A stretch of 6,101 bases of DNA from an uncultured Paracoccaceae bacterium (GTDB lineage Bacteria; Pseudomonadota; Alphaproteobacteria; Rhodobacterales; Rhodobacteraceae): NCBI GenBank assembly GCA_937900975.1, contig CALCPC010000604.1, positions 1-6,101 of the forward strand, written 5' to 3'. The notes beneath the pieces are model-generated. The model had not been told where the DNA came from and ran no database searches. It saw only the letters and a program-made list of their open reading frames with translations. Positions 1 through 5,751 of this stretch are shown here, in pieces. Numbering within the stretch: position 1 is the stretch's first letter; each line of letters starts with the position of its first letter. The position numbers and the translations under genes are program-made.

Positions 1-71
1 GGGCGCGCCCCCCCCGCCGCCCGCCCCCCCCCCCGCGCCCCCCCCCCGCCCCCCCCCCCCCGCGCCGCGCG
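1..71. other. Low-complexity C/G-only block at the left edge
   Basis: The first 71 bases contain no A or T. They are mostly C, with runs of 11 C (24-34) and 13 C (49-61) broken by single G or CG/GCG. Ordinary high-GC coding or intergenic DNA in the rest of the window never looks like this. On the minus strand it reads as a poly-G tail that continues the strand direction past the acetyltransferase gene. The likeliest explanation is an assembly edge built from poly-G read tails, which two-colour sequencing produces when signal is lost. A real G-rich tract is the alternative. No gene is supported here, and 72-109 is a short ordinary spacer. Confidence 0.75.
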
Positions 72-109
72 ACGGTCTGCACGGTGGGCGTCCGGCACTG
101 GGGGAAGGC

Positions 110-568
110 TTAACTTGGCGTTTTGGGGGGCATCAGCCTGCCATCGTACAGCGTGACGGTGCTGTCGGACCAGCCTTGCGCGGCGTAAAAGCCCCGCGCC
201 GGCGCATTGTCGGGCTCCGTCATCACGTAAACGCCCTCGCACCCCCATTCTCCGGCTATGGCCAGCGCCTCGGCCACCAAACGGCTTGCGATCCCTTGGC
301 GCTGCTGGGCGGGGCTGACGCCAAGATTTTCGATCAGGCATTCGGGCCCCTGATCGGGGTGCAGGATCAGATGCGCGCGAAGCTGGCCCACGACCGCGCC
401 GTTTTTGGCCGCGATCACCAAGGCCCGCGTCGGGTCGGCCAGAAAGGCCTGCAGCCTTGACCGAGTAACCCGATGGTCGAAGACCTCCTCGGCGATCTTT
501 TCCATCCAATCTCCGCCCAGGGCCCGAAGCCTGTGGATCGTGACCTCTGCGTGTTCAGTCTGGGACAT
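110..568 (-). CDS. GNAT-family N-acetyltransferase, AAC(3)-I-like layout
   Basis: A 152-residue cytoplasmic enzyme predicted to move an acetyl group from acetyl-CoA to an amine; the substrate is unknown. It spans one GNAT domain: strands around residues 50-68 (VVGQLRAHL), the acetyl-CoA pyrophosphate loop QRQGIA at 89-94, and a C-terminal segment TEPDNAPARGFYAAQGW (117-133) with the usual Asn and Tyr. The layout FLADPTR, then EPDN, then FY..xGW resembles the AAC(3)-I-like branch, but that does not show aminoglycoside activity. I chose ATG at 568 because GGGGG lies six bases upstream; an in-frame GTG at 586 would add six residues. The start overlaps the yidD stop by 14 bases, so it is probably translated by coupling as the last visible gene of the rpmH cluster. 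Stop is TAA. Confidence 0.87.
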   Translation of the reverse strand: MSQTEHAEVTIHRLRALGGDWMEKIAEEVFDHRVTRSRLQAFLADPTRALVIAAKNGAVVGQLRAHLILHPDQGPECLIENLGVSPAQQRQGIASRLVAEALAIAGEWGCEGVYVMTEPDNAPARGFYAAQGWSDSTVTLYDGRLMPPKTPS

Positions 569-776
569 TGTCGACCCCCGATCCACCCCATGGGTGACAG
601 CGCAAAAGCCGGCGCAGCGCCAGCCAGCCGCCGTAAACCGCGCCGTGCCGCTCCAACGCCTCCAGCGCGTAGGCTGAGCATGTGGGGTGAAACCGGCACC
701 CGTGTCCGACCCACGGGCTGCCGATCAACCGATAGGCGCGCACGGGCACCGACAAAAGCCAGGCTGCGGGGCTCAT
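555..776 (-). CDS. yidD: Membrane protein insertion efficiency factor YidD
   Basis: A 73-residue small protein that associates with the inner membrane and helps YidC insert membrane proteins. The family signature is clear: PVRAYRLIGSPWVGHGCRF (11-29), then HPTCSAYALEALERHG (30-45), RLLRCHPWGG (56-65) and VDNVP near the end, with conserved Cys27, Cys33 and Cys60. Length is typical for the family. The ending DNVP departs slightly from the common DPVP. The start ATG at 776 overlaps the rnpA stop as ATGA (776-773), which fixes the start and suggests translational coupling. The same frame is open upstream to 983, but that stretch is the antisense-like shadow of rnpA. The 3' end overlaps the start of the acetyltransferase gene. 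yidC itself is not in the window. Confidence 0.95.
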   Translation of the reverse strand: MSPAAWLLSVPVRAYRLIGSPWVGHGCRFHPTCSAYALEALERHGAVYGGWLALRRLLRCHPWGGSGVDNVPD

Positions 777-1168
777 CCCGGCCTGCCATGGACACGGGCC
801 AGGGCTGCGCGAAGATCGTTTTGGAGCGCTCTGTAAGGACGGTTGGCGGTGACGTCCCGCCGCCCGATCAACACATAATCCCAACCCTGGTGCCCCAATG
901 TGGGCAAAAGATCCGCCGCGACAGCCCGCAGCCGGCGTTTGGCCCGGTTGCGCGCGACGGCATTGCCAACTTTTTTTGAGCATGTGAACCCGGCGCGGAT
1001 TGCCGTGCCGGGATCGTCTGCACGCCTCAGATAGGCCTGCAAGATCAGACCGGGGGCCGCGTGTTTTCGCCCCCGGGCGGCGCGCAAAAACTCTGCCCGC
1101 CGCCGCAAGCGCAGCACCTGCGCCGCGGCCGCCGGGTCAGGCTGAGAGACGCTTGCGGCCCTGGGCAC
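773..1168 (-). CDS. rnpA: Ribonuclease P protein component
   Basis: The protein subunit of RNase P, which with its RNA trims the 5' leader of precursor tRNAs. The hallmark RNR region is present: [21 protein letters not shown] at residues 61-81, preceded by [15 protein letters not shown] and followed by [10 protein letters not shown], all typical of the family. It is very basic, as expected. The coordinates use GTG at 1168, the only start below an in-frame stop, giving 131 residues and a 32-base overlap with rpmH. An alternative GTG at 1117 gives 114 residues, closer to the family average, with a 19-base gap after rpmH; TTG at 1108 is also possible. Neither GTG has a strong ribosome binding site. 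The stop overlaps the yidD start. Product is certain, start is not. Confidence 0.93.
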   Translation of the reverse strand: MPRAASVSQPDPAAAAQVLRLRRRAEFLRAARGRKHAAPGLILQAYLRRADDPGTAIRAGFTCSKKVGNAVARNRAKRRLRAVAADLLPTLGHQGWDYVLIGRRDVTANRPYRALQNDLRAALARVHGRPG

Positions 1169-1271
1169 GGCGCCGGTTCAGGATCTTGCGGCCGTTCTTG
1201 GTGGCCATGCGCGCGCGAAAGCCGTGGCGGTTCTTGCGCACACGGTTGCTTGGCTGAAAAGTGCGTTGCAT
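1137..1271 (-). CDS. rpmH: 50S ribosomal protein L34
   Basis: A 44-residue, strongly basic protein of the large ribosomal subunit. The full family signature is visible: [20 protein letters not shown] at the N-terminus, then [19 protein letters not shown] and the ending RLSA. Length and sequence match the family throughout. The start ATG at 1271 is preceded by a good ribosome binding site (GGTGGAG, eight bases upstream). It is the first gene of the leftward cluster and sits directly before rnpA, the near-universal bacterial order. The reading frame continues upstream to 1412 but that part is leader sequence, not protein. See the leader entry for possible regulation. Confidence 0.98.
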   Translation of the reverse strand: MQRTFQPSNRVRKNRHGFRARMATKNGRKILNRRRAQGRKRLSA

Positions 1272-1299
1272 CGGTCTGTCTCCACCAGCGGCGTCATAT

Positions 1300-1355
1300 G
1301 GCCGTGTGCGGCACGGCCTGCGCGGCCCTCGCCTGCGCTTGAATTCCAGGCCGTG
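1300..1355 (-). promoter_or_regulatory. rpmH leader with two competing stem-loops
   Basis: Read on the minus strand, the leader holds three segments: A (1355-1347, CACGGCCTG), B (1320-1312, CAGGCCGTG) and C (1306-1300, CACGGCC). B can pair perfectly with A (9 bp, 26-base loop) or with C (7 bp, 5-base loop), but not both. C ends 28 bases before the rpmH start, so the B-C hairpin would stand just upstream of the ribosome binding site. This is what is seen in the sequence; a role in attenuation or feedback control of L34 is inference. If transcription starts from the candidate promoter at 1384-1356, most of segment A would be lost, which weakens the switch idea. Confidence 0.3.
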
Positions 1356-1384
1356 TGGGTACGCGGCGGATGGCGCGAAGTCAA
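1356..1384 (-). promoter_or_regulatory. Candidate sigma-70 promoter for the rpmH cluster
   Basis: On the minus strand TTGACT (1384-1379) is followed after 17 bases by TACCCA (1361-1356). The -35 matches five of six consensus bases; the -10 is poor. The position, about 85 bases upstream of the rpmH start, is reasonable. A second TTGACG (1455-1450) lacks a usable -10. Confidence 0.3.
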
Positions 1385-1568
1385 TCCGTCGACACGCGGG
1401 TTTGTGACCCAAGCGGCGGCTTTTGTCGCGTTTTTGTGAGGCGAAGCCCCGTCAAACCCGCTGTCCGGTAACATATCGCGGTCTCCCATCAATCGGGCGT
1501 GAGCCCCCCTGTCACCGCTCGCGCTTTGGCGGCATTTGGGCGACAAAGCAATCATGAAAGGCAAACGC

Positions 1569-2300
1569 ATGTCGACAGAGACGAAAACCCCGGTTGCGCT
1601 GAACCTGCGCCGGCTGCTGCCCCTTGGCGCTATTGTGGTCGTCGCGGGCATCGGCTTTGCCTATCGCGATGTCTTCAGCTTCGAAACCCTCGCCGCCAAT
1701 CGAGAGGCGCTGATAGCCTGGCGCGACGGTTCTTACACCCTGGCCGCCGCGACTTACGCGCTGGCCTATGTCCTTGTGGTCGCGTTTTCGCTGCCCGGCG
1801 CGCTTTTGATGACGCTGACGGGCGGCTTTCTTTTCGGTCTTTTCGCGGGGACGCTTCTGACCATCACCGGCGCCACGCTTGGCGCCGTTGCGATCTTTAC
1901 CGCCGCGCGATTCGGTCTGGGGGAGGCTCTTAGCCGGCGGATGGACGCGGGCTCTGGCACCATGGCGCGGATCCGCGATGGGCTGCGCGAGAACGAGGTC
2001 AGCTATCTTCTTCTCATGCGGCTGGTGCCGGCGATCCCGTTCTTTGTCGCCAATCTTGCCCCGGCGCTTTTCGGGGTGAAGCTTCGAAACTATGCCCTGA
2101 CGACGTTTTTTGGGATCATGCCCGGCACGCTGGTTTATACCTGGGTCGGTGCGGGGTTGGGGGAGGTTTTCGCCGCGGGCGAAACCCCGGATCTTGGCAT
2201 CCTCTTTGAATGGCACGTCCTTGGGCCGATCCTTGGCCTTTGCGTTCTGTCCGCGCTGCCCATCGCGCTGAAAGCGCTGCGCAAAGGGGGGGCAGAGTGA
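1569..2300 (+). CDS. TVP38/TMEM64 family (DedA/VTT domain) inner membrane protein
   Basis: A 243-residue polytopic inner membrane protein of the TVP38/TMEM64 branch of the DedA superfamily; some members of the wider superfamily act in lipid translocation, but the role of this one is unknown. The N-terminal hydrophobic segment is around residues 17-31. The VTT signature SLPGALLMTLTGGFLFG lies at 74-90 and the second half RLVPAIPFFVANLAPALFG at 151-169, followed by two more hydrophobic stretches (about 176-200 and 217-234). I chose ATG at 1569 because GAAAGG sits seven bases upstream; ATG at 1554 would add five residues. The stop shares one base with the next gene (TGATG). A run of seven G just before the stop could join the two frames (see findings). 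Homologues are also known fused to a flavoprotein like the one next door. Confidence 0.93.
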   Translation: MSTETKTPVALNLRRLLPLGAIVVVAGIGFAYRDVFSFETLAANREALIAWRDGSYTLAAATYALAYVLVVAFSLPGALLMTLTGGFLFGLFAGTLLTITGATLGAVAIFTAARFGLGEALSRRMDAGSGTMARIRDGLRENEVSYLLLMRLVPAIPFFVANLAPALFGVKLRNYALTTFFGIMPGTLVYTWVGAGLGEVFAAGETPDLGILFEWHVLGPILGLCVLSALPIALKALRKGGAE

Positions 2301-2302
2301 TG
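2283..2302 (+). other. A3G7 run and TGATG junction between membrane protein and flavoprotein genes
   Basis: The sequence AAAGGGGGGG (2283-2292) starts on a codon boundary of the TVP38 frame (AAA GGG GGG GCA GAG TGA). It also serves as the ribosome binding site for ATG at 2300, eight bases on. A -1 slip on the G run leads into GGC AGA GTG ATG, which is exactly the flavoprotein frame, with no stop between. So ribosomal or polymerase slippage, or a true length of eight G, would give one fused protein of about 700 residues. Confidence 0.55.
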
Positions 2303-3715
2303 GCGGCCCAGATCAAAACCGATCTTCTGGTGATCGGCGGCGGTTCAGGCGGCTTGTCGGTCGCCGCCGGCGCTGCGCAGATGGGGGCCGATGTGACGCT
2401 CCTTGAAAAGGCCAAGATGGGCGGCGACTGCCTCAATTACGGCTGCGTGCCGTCAAAGGCGCTGATCGCCTCGGCCAAGCACGCCCATGCCTTTGGCACC
2501 GGTCAGATCTTTGGCGTCGCGCCGCAGACGCCCGAGGTCGACTATGCCGCCGCCAAAGCGCATGTCGCCGACGTTATCGCCGGCATCGCCCCCCATGACA
2601 GCGTGGAGCGGTTCGAAGGGCTTGGCGTGCGCGTGATCACCGAGCATGGCCGTTTTATAGGCCCCCAAACCGTCAAGGCCGGTGAGACAGAGATCACCGC
2701 AAGACGGATCGTGATCGCCACCGGCTCCACCGCCTTCGTTCCGCCGATCCCAGGCCTCTCGGATGTGCCCTACCACACCAACGAGACGATCTTTGAGCTT
2801 TTGGAAAAGCCCGAACACCTGATCATCATCGGTGGTGGGCCGATCGGGCTTGAGATGGCGCAAGCGCATGTCCGGCTCGGCTCCCAAGTGACGGTGCTGG
2901 AGGGTGCCCGCGCCCTCGGCCGCGACGATCCCGAAATGGCGGCGGTGGCGCTGGCCCGGCTTCGCGCCGAAGGCGTCACAATTGTCGAGGGCGCTAAGGC
3001 CAAAAGCGTCGGCGGCGGCGGCGGTGCCGTGACCATAGAGACCGAAGAGGGCACGGCCTATACCGGCAGCCACCTTTTGATCGCTGTCGGGCGGAAGGCC
3101 GTGACCGACGGGCTCGACCTTGCCAAAGCGGGGATCGAGACTACGCGAACCGGCATTAAAACCGATGCCAGTCTGAAGACCACCAACCCCAAGGTCTATG
3201 CCATCGGCGATGCCGCCGGCGGGCTGCAGTTTACCCATGTTGCGGGCTATCACGCGGGCATCGTCATCCGTTCGGCGCTGTTCGGGCTGCCGTCAAAGGC
3301 CGCGACGGGCCACATCCCTTGGGTGACGTATACTGAGCCTGAGATGGCGCAGGTGGGCCTGACGGAGGCCGAAGCAAAGGCCGCGCATGGCAGCGCGCTT
3401 GAGGTTCTGCGCTTTCCCTATGCGGAAAACGACCGCGCCCGGACAGAACGGAAAACCGAAGGCTTGGTTAAAGTCATGGTCGTCAAGGGCCGGCCCGTCG
3501 GCGCCAGCATCGTCGGGGCGCAAGCGGGAGAGCTGATCAACCTTTGGGCGCTGGTCCTGGCCAACAAGCTGAAGATCGGCGCCGTCGCCAACATGGTCGC
3601 GCCGTATCCGACCTTGGGGGAGTTGAACAAGCGCGCGGCCGGGCAATACTATGTCCCGCGGTTGTTCGAAAATGAGTGGGTGAAGCGGTTCGTGCGCTTT
3701 GTTCAGCGCTTCTAG
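2300..3715 (+). CDS. FAD/NAD(P)-dependent disulfide oxidoreductase, dihydrolipoamide dehydrogenase/MerA-like
   Basis: A 471-residue class I pyridine nucleotide-disulfide oxidoreductase, predicted to pass electrons from NAD(P)H through FAD and a redox-active cysteine pair to an unknown acceptor. Domains in order: FAD-binding VIGGGSGGL (11-19), redox motif GGDCLNYGCVPSKAL with Cys44 and Cys49, NAD(P)-binding GGGPIG (178-183) ending in VTVLE, whose acidic residue suggests NADH, second FAD contact YAIGDAAGG with Asp304, and the C-terminal dimer interface. In the C-terminal HPTLxE position it reads YPTLGE (436-441): the catalytic His of lipoamide dehydrogenases is Tyr, as in mercuric reductase, but the protein lacks MerA's N-terminal metal-binding domain and C-terminal Cys pair. 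ATG at 2300 is chosen for its strong ribosome binding site; the frame is open upstream to 2210. It shares its transcript with the TVP38 gene, so it may work at the membrane. Confidence 0.94.
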   Translation: MAAQIKTDLLVIGGGSGGLSVAAGAAQMGADVTLLEKAKMGGDCLNYGCVPSKALIASAKHAHAFGTGQIFGVAPQTPEVDYAAAKAHVADVIAGIAPHDSVERFEGLGVRVITEHGRFIGPQTVKAGETEITARRIVIATGSTAFVPPIPGLSDVPYHTNETIFELLEKPEHLIIIGGGPIGLEMAQAHVRLGSQVTVLEGARALGRDDPEMAAVALARLRAEGVTIVEGAKAKSVGGGGGAVTIETEEGTAYTGSHLLIAVGRKAVTDGLDLAKAGIETTRTGIKTDASLKTTNPKVYAIGDAAGGLQFTHVAGYHAGIVIRSALFGLPSKAATGHIPWVTYTEPEMAQVGLTEAEAKAAHGSALEVLRFPYAENDRARTERKTEGLVKVMVVKGRPVGASIVGAQAGELINLWALVLANKLKIGAVANMVAPYPTLGELNKRAAGQYYVPRLFENEWVKRFVRFVQRF

Positions 3716-3749
3716 CCCAATTTTGCGCGGCGCGTTTCGCCTTGTGTCG

Positions 3750-3767
3750 CAGCCCGGTCTTCCGCGG
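3750..3767 (+). repeat. 18-bp perfect direct repeat, left copy
   Basis: CAGCCCGGTCTTCCGCGG occurs here and, base for base, at 6076-6093. The match stops abruptly on both sides (G versus T before, A versus C after). This copy lies just upstream of the candidate kinase promoter. It ends in the palindrome CCGCGG but has no overall dyad symmetry. Confidence 0.7.
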
Positions 3768-3773
3768 ATCGGG

Positions 3774-3802
3774 TTGCCCTGACGGCACGCCGTGCCTATC
3801 GT
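3774..3802 (+). promoter_or_regulatory. Candidate sigma-70 promoter for the histidine kinase
   Basis: TTGCCC (3774-3779) and TATCGT (3797-3802) are separated by 17 bases, each matching four of six consensus bases. Transcription would start near 3809, giving a short leader before the ribosome binding site at about 3817-3820. This fits a kinase expressed independently of the upstream pair. Confidence 0.4.
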
Positions 3803-3826
3803 TTGAGCAAGAGCCAAGAGGTAGGG

Positions 3827-5230
3827 ATGGGGCGCCCGTTCAAAAGTCTGACCGGTCGGTTTGTGGTGCTGACGGTGATCTTTGTGATGATCGCCGAAGT
3901 CCTGATATTCGTGCCCTCGGTCGCGCGCTTTCGGCTGGACTATCTGCAAAGCCGTCTCGATCTGGCGCAGATCGCATCGCTCGCGCTTTTGGCCGATGAC
4001 GATTTGATGGTGGACCCGGGGCTAGAGCGGGAGCTGTTGGACAACGCCGAGGTTTTGAACGTTGTGCTGCGGCGGGATTCGATGCGCCAGCTTATGCTGA
4101 ATTCCGAACTGCCCTCGATGGTTAAACAGAGCTATGATCTGCGAACTGCCAACTTTGCCGCGCTGATCCGGGACGCGCTGACGGTGCTTTTTTCGCCCGA
4201 GGATCGGATTGTCCGCGTGATCGGAGAGCCTGTGTCAGGCGACGGAATGAAGATTGAGGTGACGCTGCGCGAGGCGCCGCTGCGCCGGGCGATGGTCGAT
4301 TACGGTGTGGGGATCTTCTGGCTCTCGCTCGGTATTTCGGTCATGACGGCAACCCTTTTGCTGATCGCTGTGCGCAGTGTCATGGTGCTGCCGATCAAGC
4401 GGGTGGTCAGCCACATGACCGACTATCGCGACGACCCCGAGGATGCGCGTCGGATCATCCGGCCCACCTCTAAAATTACAGAATTGCGCGAGGCGGAGGT
4501 CGCGCTGGCCGATCTTCAGACGCAGTTGACCGGATCGCTGCGCCATAAAGAGCGCCTGGCGGGCGTCGGCGGCGCGGTCAGCCGGATCAGCCACGATCTG
4601 CGCAACATTCTGACGACCGCGCAACTCCTGGCCGACCGGCGCGACACGTCGCGGGATCCGGCGGTGGCGCGGGTCGCGCCAAAGCTTTTGGGCTCGCTCG
4701 ACCGCGCGATCAACCTGTGCGAGCGCACCCTCGCCTTCGGCAAGGCCGAGGAACCGCCCCCCGTGCTTGGCCCGCAGCCTTTGATGCGGATCGTCTCCGA
4801 TGTGCTGGAGGGCGATCGGCTGCAGACAGCCGAGGACGGGGTCCGTCTGATCATGGACATCCCCGAAACGCTGGAGGTGATCGCCGATGGCGACCAGCTT
4901 TACCGCGTGTTCTCAAACCTAATCCGCAACGCCCACCAGGCCATCGCCGCCACCGGCAAGGGGGGAGAAATCCGCGTTGCCGCCGGTCTTGGCCCCGAGG
5001 GTTGCGTGGTCGAGATCGCCGACACCGGGCCCGGTCTGCCGCAAAAGGCAATCGACCACCTTTTCCAACCGTTCCAAGGCGGTGCCCGGCGGGGTGGCAC
5101 CGGTCTCGGCCTCGCCATCGCAGCGGAATTGATCAAGGGCCATGGCGGTCGGCTCGACCTTGTTGAAACCTCGGCCAAGGGCACCCGCTTTGTCATCATC
5201 TTGCCCAACCGCCGCGACATGGCGGCCTAG
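3827..5230 (+). CDS. Transmembrane sensor histidine kinase (orphan, HAMP-HisKA-HATPase)
   Basis: A 467-residue inner membrane sensor kinase that should autophosphorylate on His256 and pass phosphate to a response regulator; signal and partner are unknown. TM1 covers about residues 12-32, a periplasmic sensor region of roughly 125 residues follows with no recognised fold, and TM2 is about 160-180. Next come a HAMP-like linker (VLPIKRVV ... ITELREAE), the H box SRISHDLRNIL, an N box VFSNLIRNAHQAI (Asn364), G1 box IADTGPGLP (Asp399), an F box LFQPF and G2 box GTGLGL (424-429). All catalytic motifs are intact, so it should be active. ATG at 3827 is chosen for AGAGG five to nine bases upstream; TTG at 3803 would add eight residues. 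No response regulator gene is next to it; the tRNA gene follows after 54 bases. Confidence 0.93.
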   Translation: MGRPFKSLTGRFVVLTVIFVMIAEVLIFVPSVARFRLDYLQSRLDLAQIASLALLADDDLMVDPGLERELLDNAEVLNVVLRRDSMRQLMLNSELPSMVKQSYDLRTANFAALIRDALTVLFSPEDRIVRVIGEPVSGDGMKIEVTLREAPLRRAMVDYGVGIFWLSLGISVMTATLLLIAVRSVMVLPIKRVVSHMTDYRDDPEDARRIIRPTSKITELREAEVALADLQTQLTGSLRHKERLAGVGGAVSRISHDLRNILTTAQLLADRRDTSRDPAVARVAPKLLGSLDRAINLCERTLAFGKAEEPPPVLGPQPLMRIVSDVLEGDRLQTAEDGVRLIMDIPETLEVIADGDQLYRVFSNLIRNAHQAIAATGKGGEIRVAAGLGPEGCVVEIADTGPGLPQKAIDHLFQPFQGGARRGGTGLGLAIAAELIKGHGGRLDLVETSAKGTRFVIILPNRRDMAA

Positions 5231-5246
5231 CCGACGGGCTTTCGCC

Positions 5247-5275
5247 TTGCAAACAGACGGCAGCCGCTCTAGACA
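5247..5275 (+). promoter_or_regulatory. Candidate promoter for tRNA-Arg
   Basis: TTGCAA (5247-5252) and TAGACA (5270-5275) are separated by 17 bases. Transcription would start around 5282, only a few bases before the mature tRNA end, leaving a very short leader for RNase P. The -10 matches only three consensus bases, so read-through from the kinase gene is an alternative. Confidence 0.4.
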
Positions 5276-5284
5276 TCCCGTTAC

Positions 5285-5361
5285 GGACCGATAGCTCAGC
5301 TGGATAGAGTACTTGACTACGAATCAAGGGGTCGGGGGTTCGAATCCTCCTCGGTCCGCCA
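5285..5361 (+). tRNA. tRNA-Arg, anticodon ACG
   Basis: A complete cloverleaf of 77 bases including an encoded CCA (5359-5361). The acceptor stem is GGACCGA (5285-5291) with TCGGTCC (5351-5357) and discriminator G. The D arm is GCTC/GAGT around AGCTGGATA. The anticodon stem CTTGA/TCAAG encloses CTACGAA with anticodon ACG at 5319-5321. The variable loop has five bases, and the T arm GGGGG/CCTCC encloses TTCGAAT with one G-T pair. The anticodon A34 is expected to be deaminated to inosine by TadA, to read CGU, CGC and CGA arginine codons. No clear T-run terminator follows in the next 100 bases. tRNA 3' ends are common integration targets, but I see no second copy of this 3' end in the window. Confidence 0.98.
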
Positions 5362-5680
5362 CTTCCCCCGTCCGAAGCCCACGCCTTGTGTCCCTTGCGT
5401 GGCGTAGTTGCTGACCGCGCGCTTTGCGGACCTGCCGCAGTGATCCGACCGTTTCCCAAGGTATGGGCAGGTTTGGCGGTCGGGTGGCGCAGAGATCCGC
5501 CCGGGACAATCTGCCGTAAGGCGCGGGGGGGCCAGATCGTCGACGCGGGAGTGCCGCACACTGGCATTCCGGCCACCCCCAGAACGCCGTTCGCCCGCCC
5601 GTGCTGCACATAAGCCGAACCGCAAGGCTGGCGCGGTAAGCCCACCGGGCGCGGAGGCAGCGCGACCTGAGCCACCACCG

Positions 5681-5697
5681 TCCCCAAACCTTGGGGA
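5681..5697. other. Perfect 7-bp hairpin
   Basis: TCCCCAA (5681-5687) and TTGGGGA (5691-5697) pair perfectly around a three-base loop ACC. There is no T run on either side, so it is not a classical intrinsic terminator. It could be a processing or rho-independent-like stop 320 bases after the tRNA, or chance. Confidence 0.45.
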
Positions 5698-5751
5698 GGA
5701 TCCGTCGGTTGCATGCCGGCTTCATACGGCCTTTGTCCAGCCTCGCTGTCC

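Larger units (their letters stand above)
1272..1568. other. Divergent intergenic region between rpmH and the TVP38 gene
   Basis: About 300 bases separate the leftward ribosomal cluster from the rightward membrane protein gene, so both must be controlled from here. It contains the rpmH ribosome binding site, leader hairpins and candidate promoter. On the right side there is a 6-bp inverted repeat GCTTTG/CAAAGC (1523-1528 and 1544-1549) in front of the TVP38 start, which could be an operator but is short enough to be chance. I found no convincing promoter for the rightward genes; TAACAT at 1469-1474 resembles a -10 but has no good -35. Reading frames crossing this stretch on either strand show no protein-like composition. 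Confidence 0.6.
3716..3826 (+). other. Spacer between flavoprotein and kinase genes
   Basis: This 111-base spacer holds the left copy of the 18-bp repeat and a candidate promoter for the kinase. A short GC hairpin GGCAC-GCC-GTGCC (3784-3796) lies within the promoter spacer. I see no convincing intrinsic terminator for the upstream pair, because no stable stem is followed by a T run. Confidence 0.6.

Noticed and set aside
1413..1435. Terminator-like stem followed by five T on the plus strand
   Set aside because: The stem is only 5 bp with a G-T pair, and no rightward gene ends upstream of it, so there is nothing to terminate.
1178..1651. 157-codon minus-strand frame across the rpmH upstream region
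   Set aside because: It overlaps rpmH and the TVP38 start in other frames and has no domain-like sequence.
1512..2216. 234-codon minus-strand frame opposite the TVP38 gene
   Set aside because: Rich in Arg, Lys, Gln and Asp with no family resemblance; a shadow of the membrane protein gene.
2210..2299. Longer N-terminus for the flavoprotein
   Set aside because: These 30 codons lie inside the TVP38 gene and show no conserved sequence; ATG at 2300 has a strong ribosome binding site. The frame is relevant only to the slippage idea.
2448..3300. 13-bp repeat TGCCGTCAAAGGC at 2448-2460 and 3288-3300
   Set aside because: Both copies encode Pro-Ser-Lys-Ala within the same gene with the same codon preference; best explained by coding.
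2300..3715. Mercuric reductase (merA)
   Set aside because: It shares the Tyr at the His position, but it lacks the C-terminal Cys pair and metal-binding domain, and there are no mer genes nearby.
5379..5402. Hairpin CCACGC/GCGTGG as tRNA terminator
   Set aside because: Six pairs with a 12-base loop and no following T run; too weak to call.
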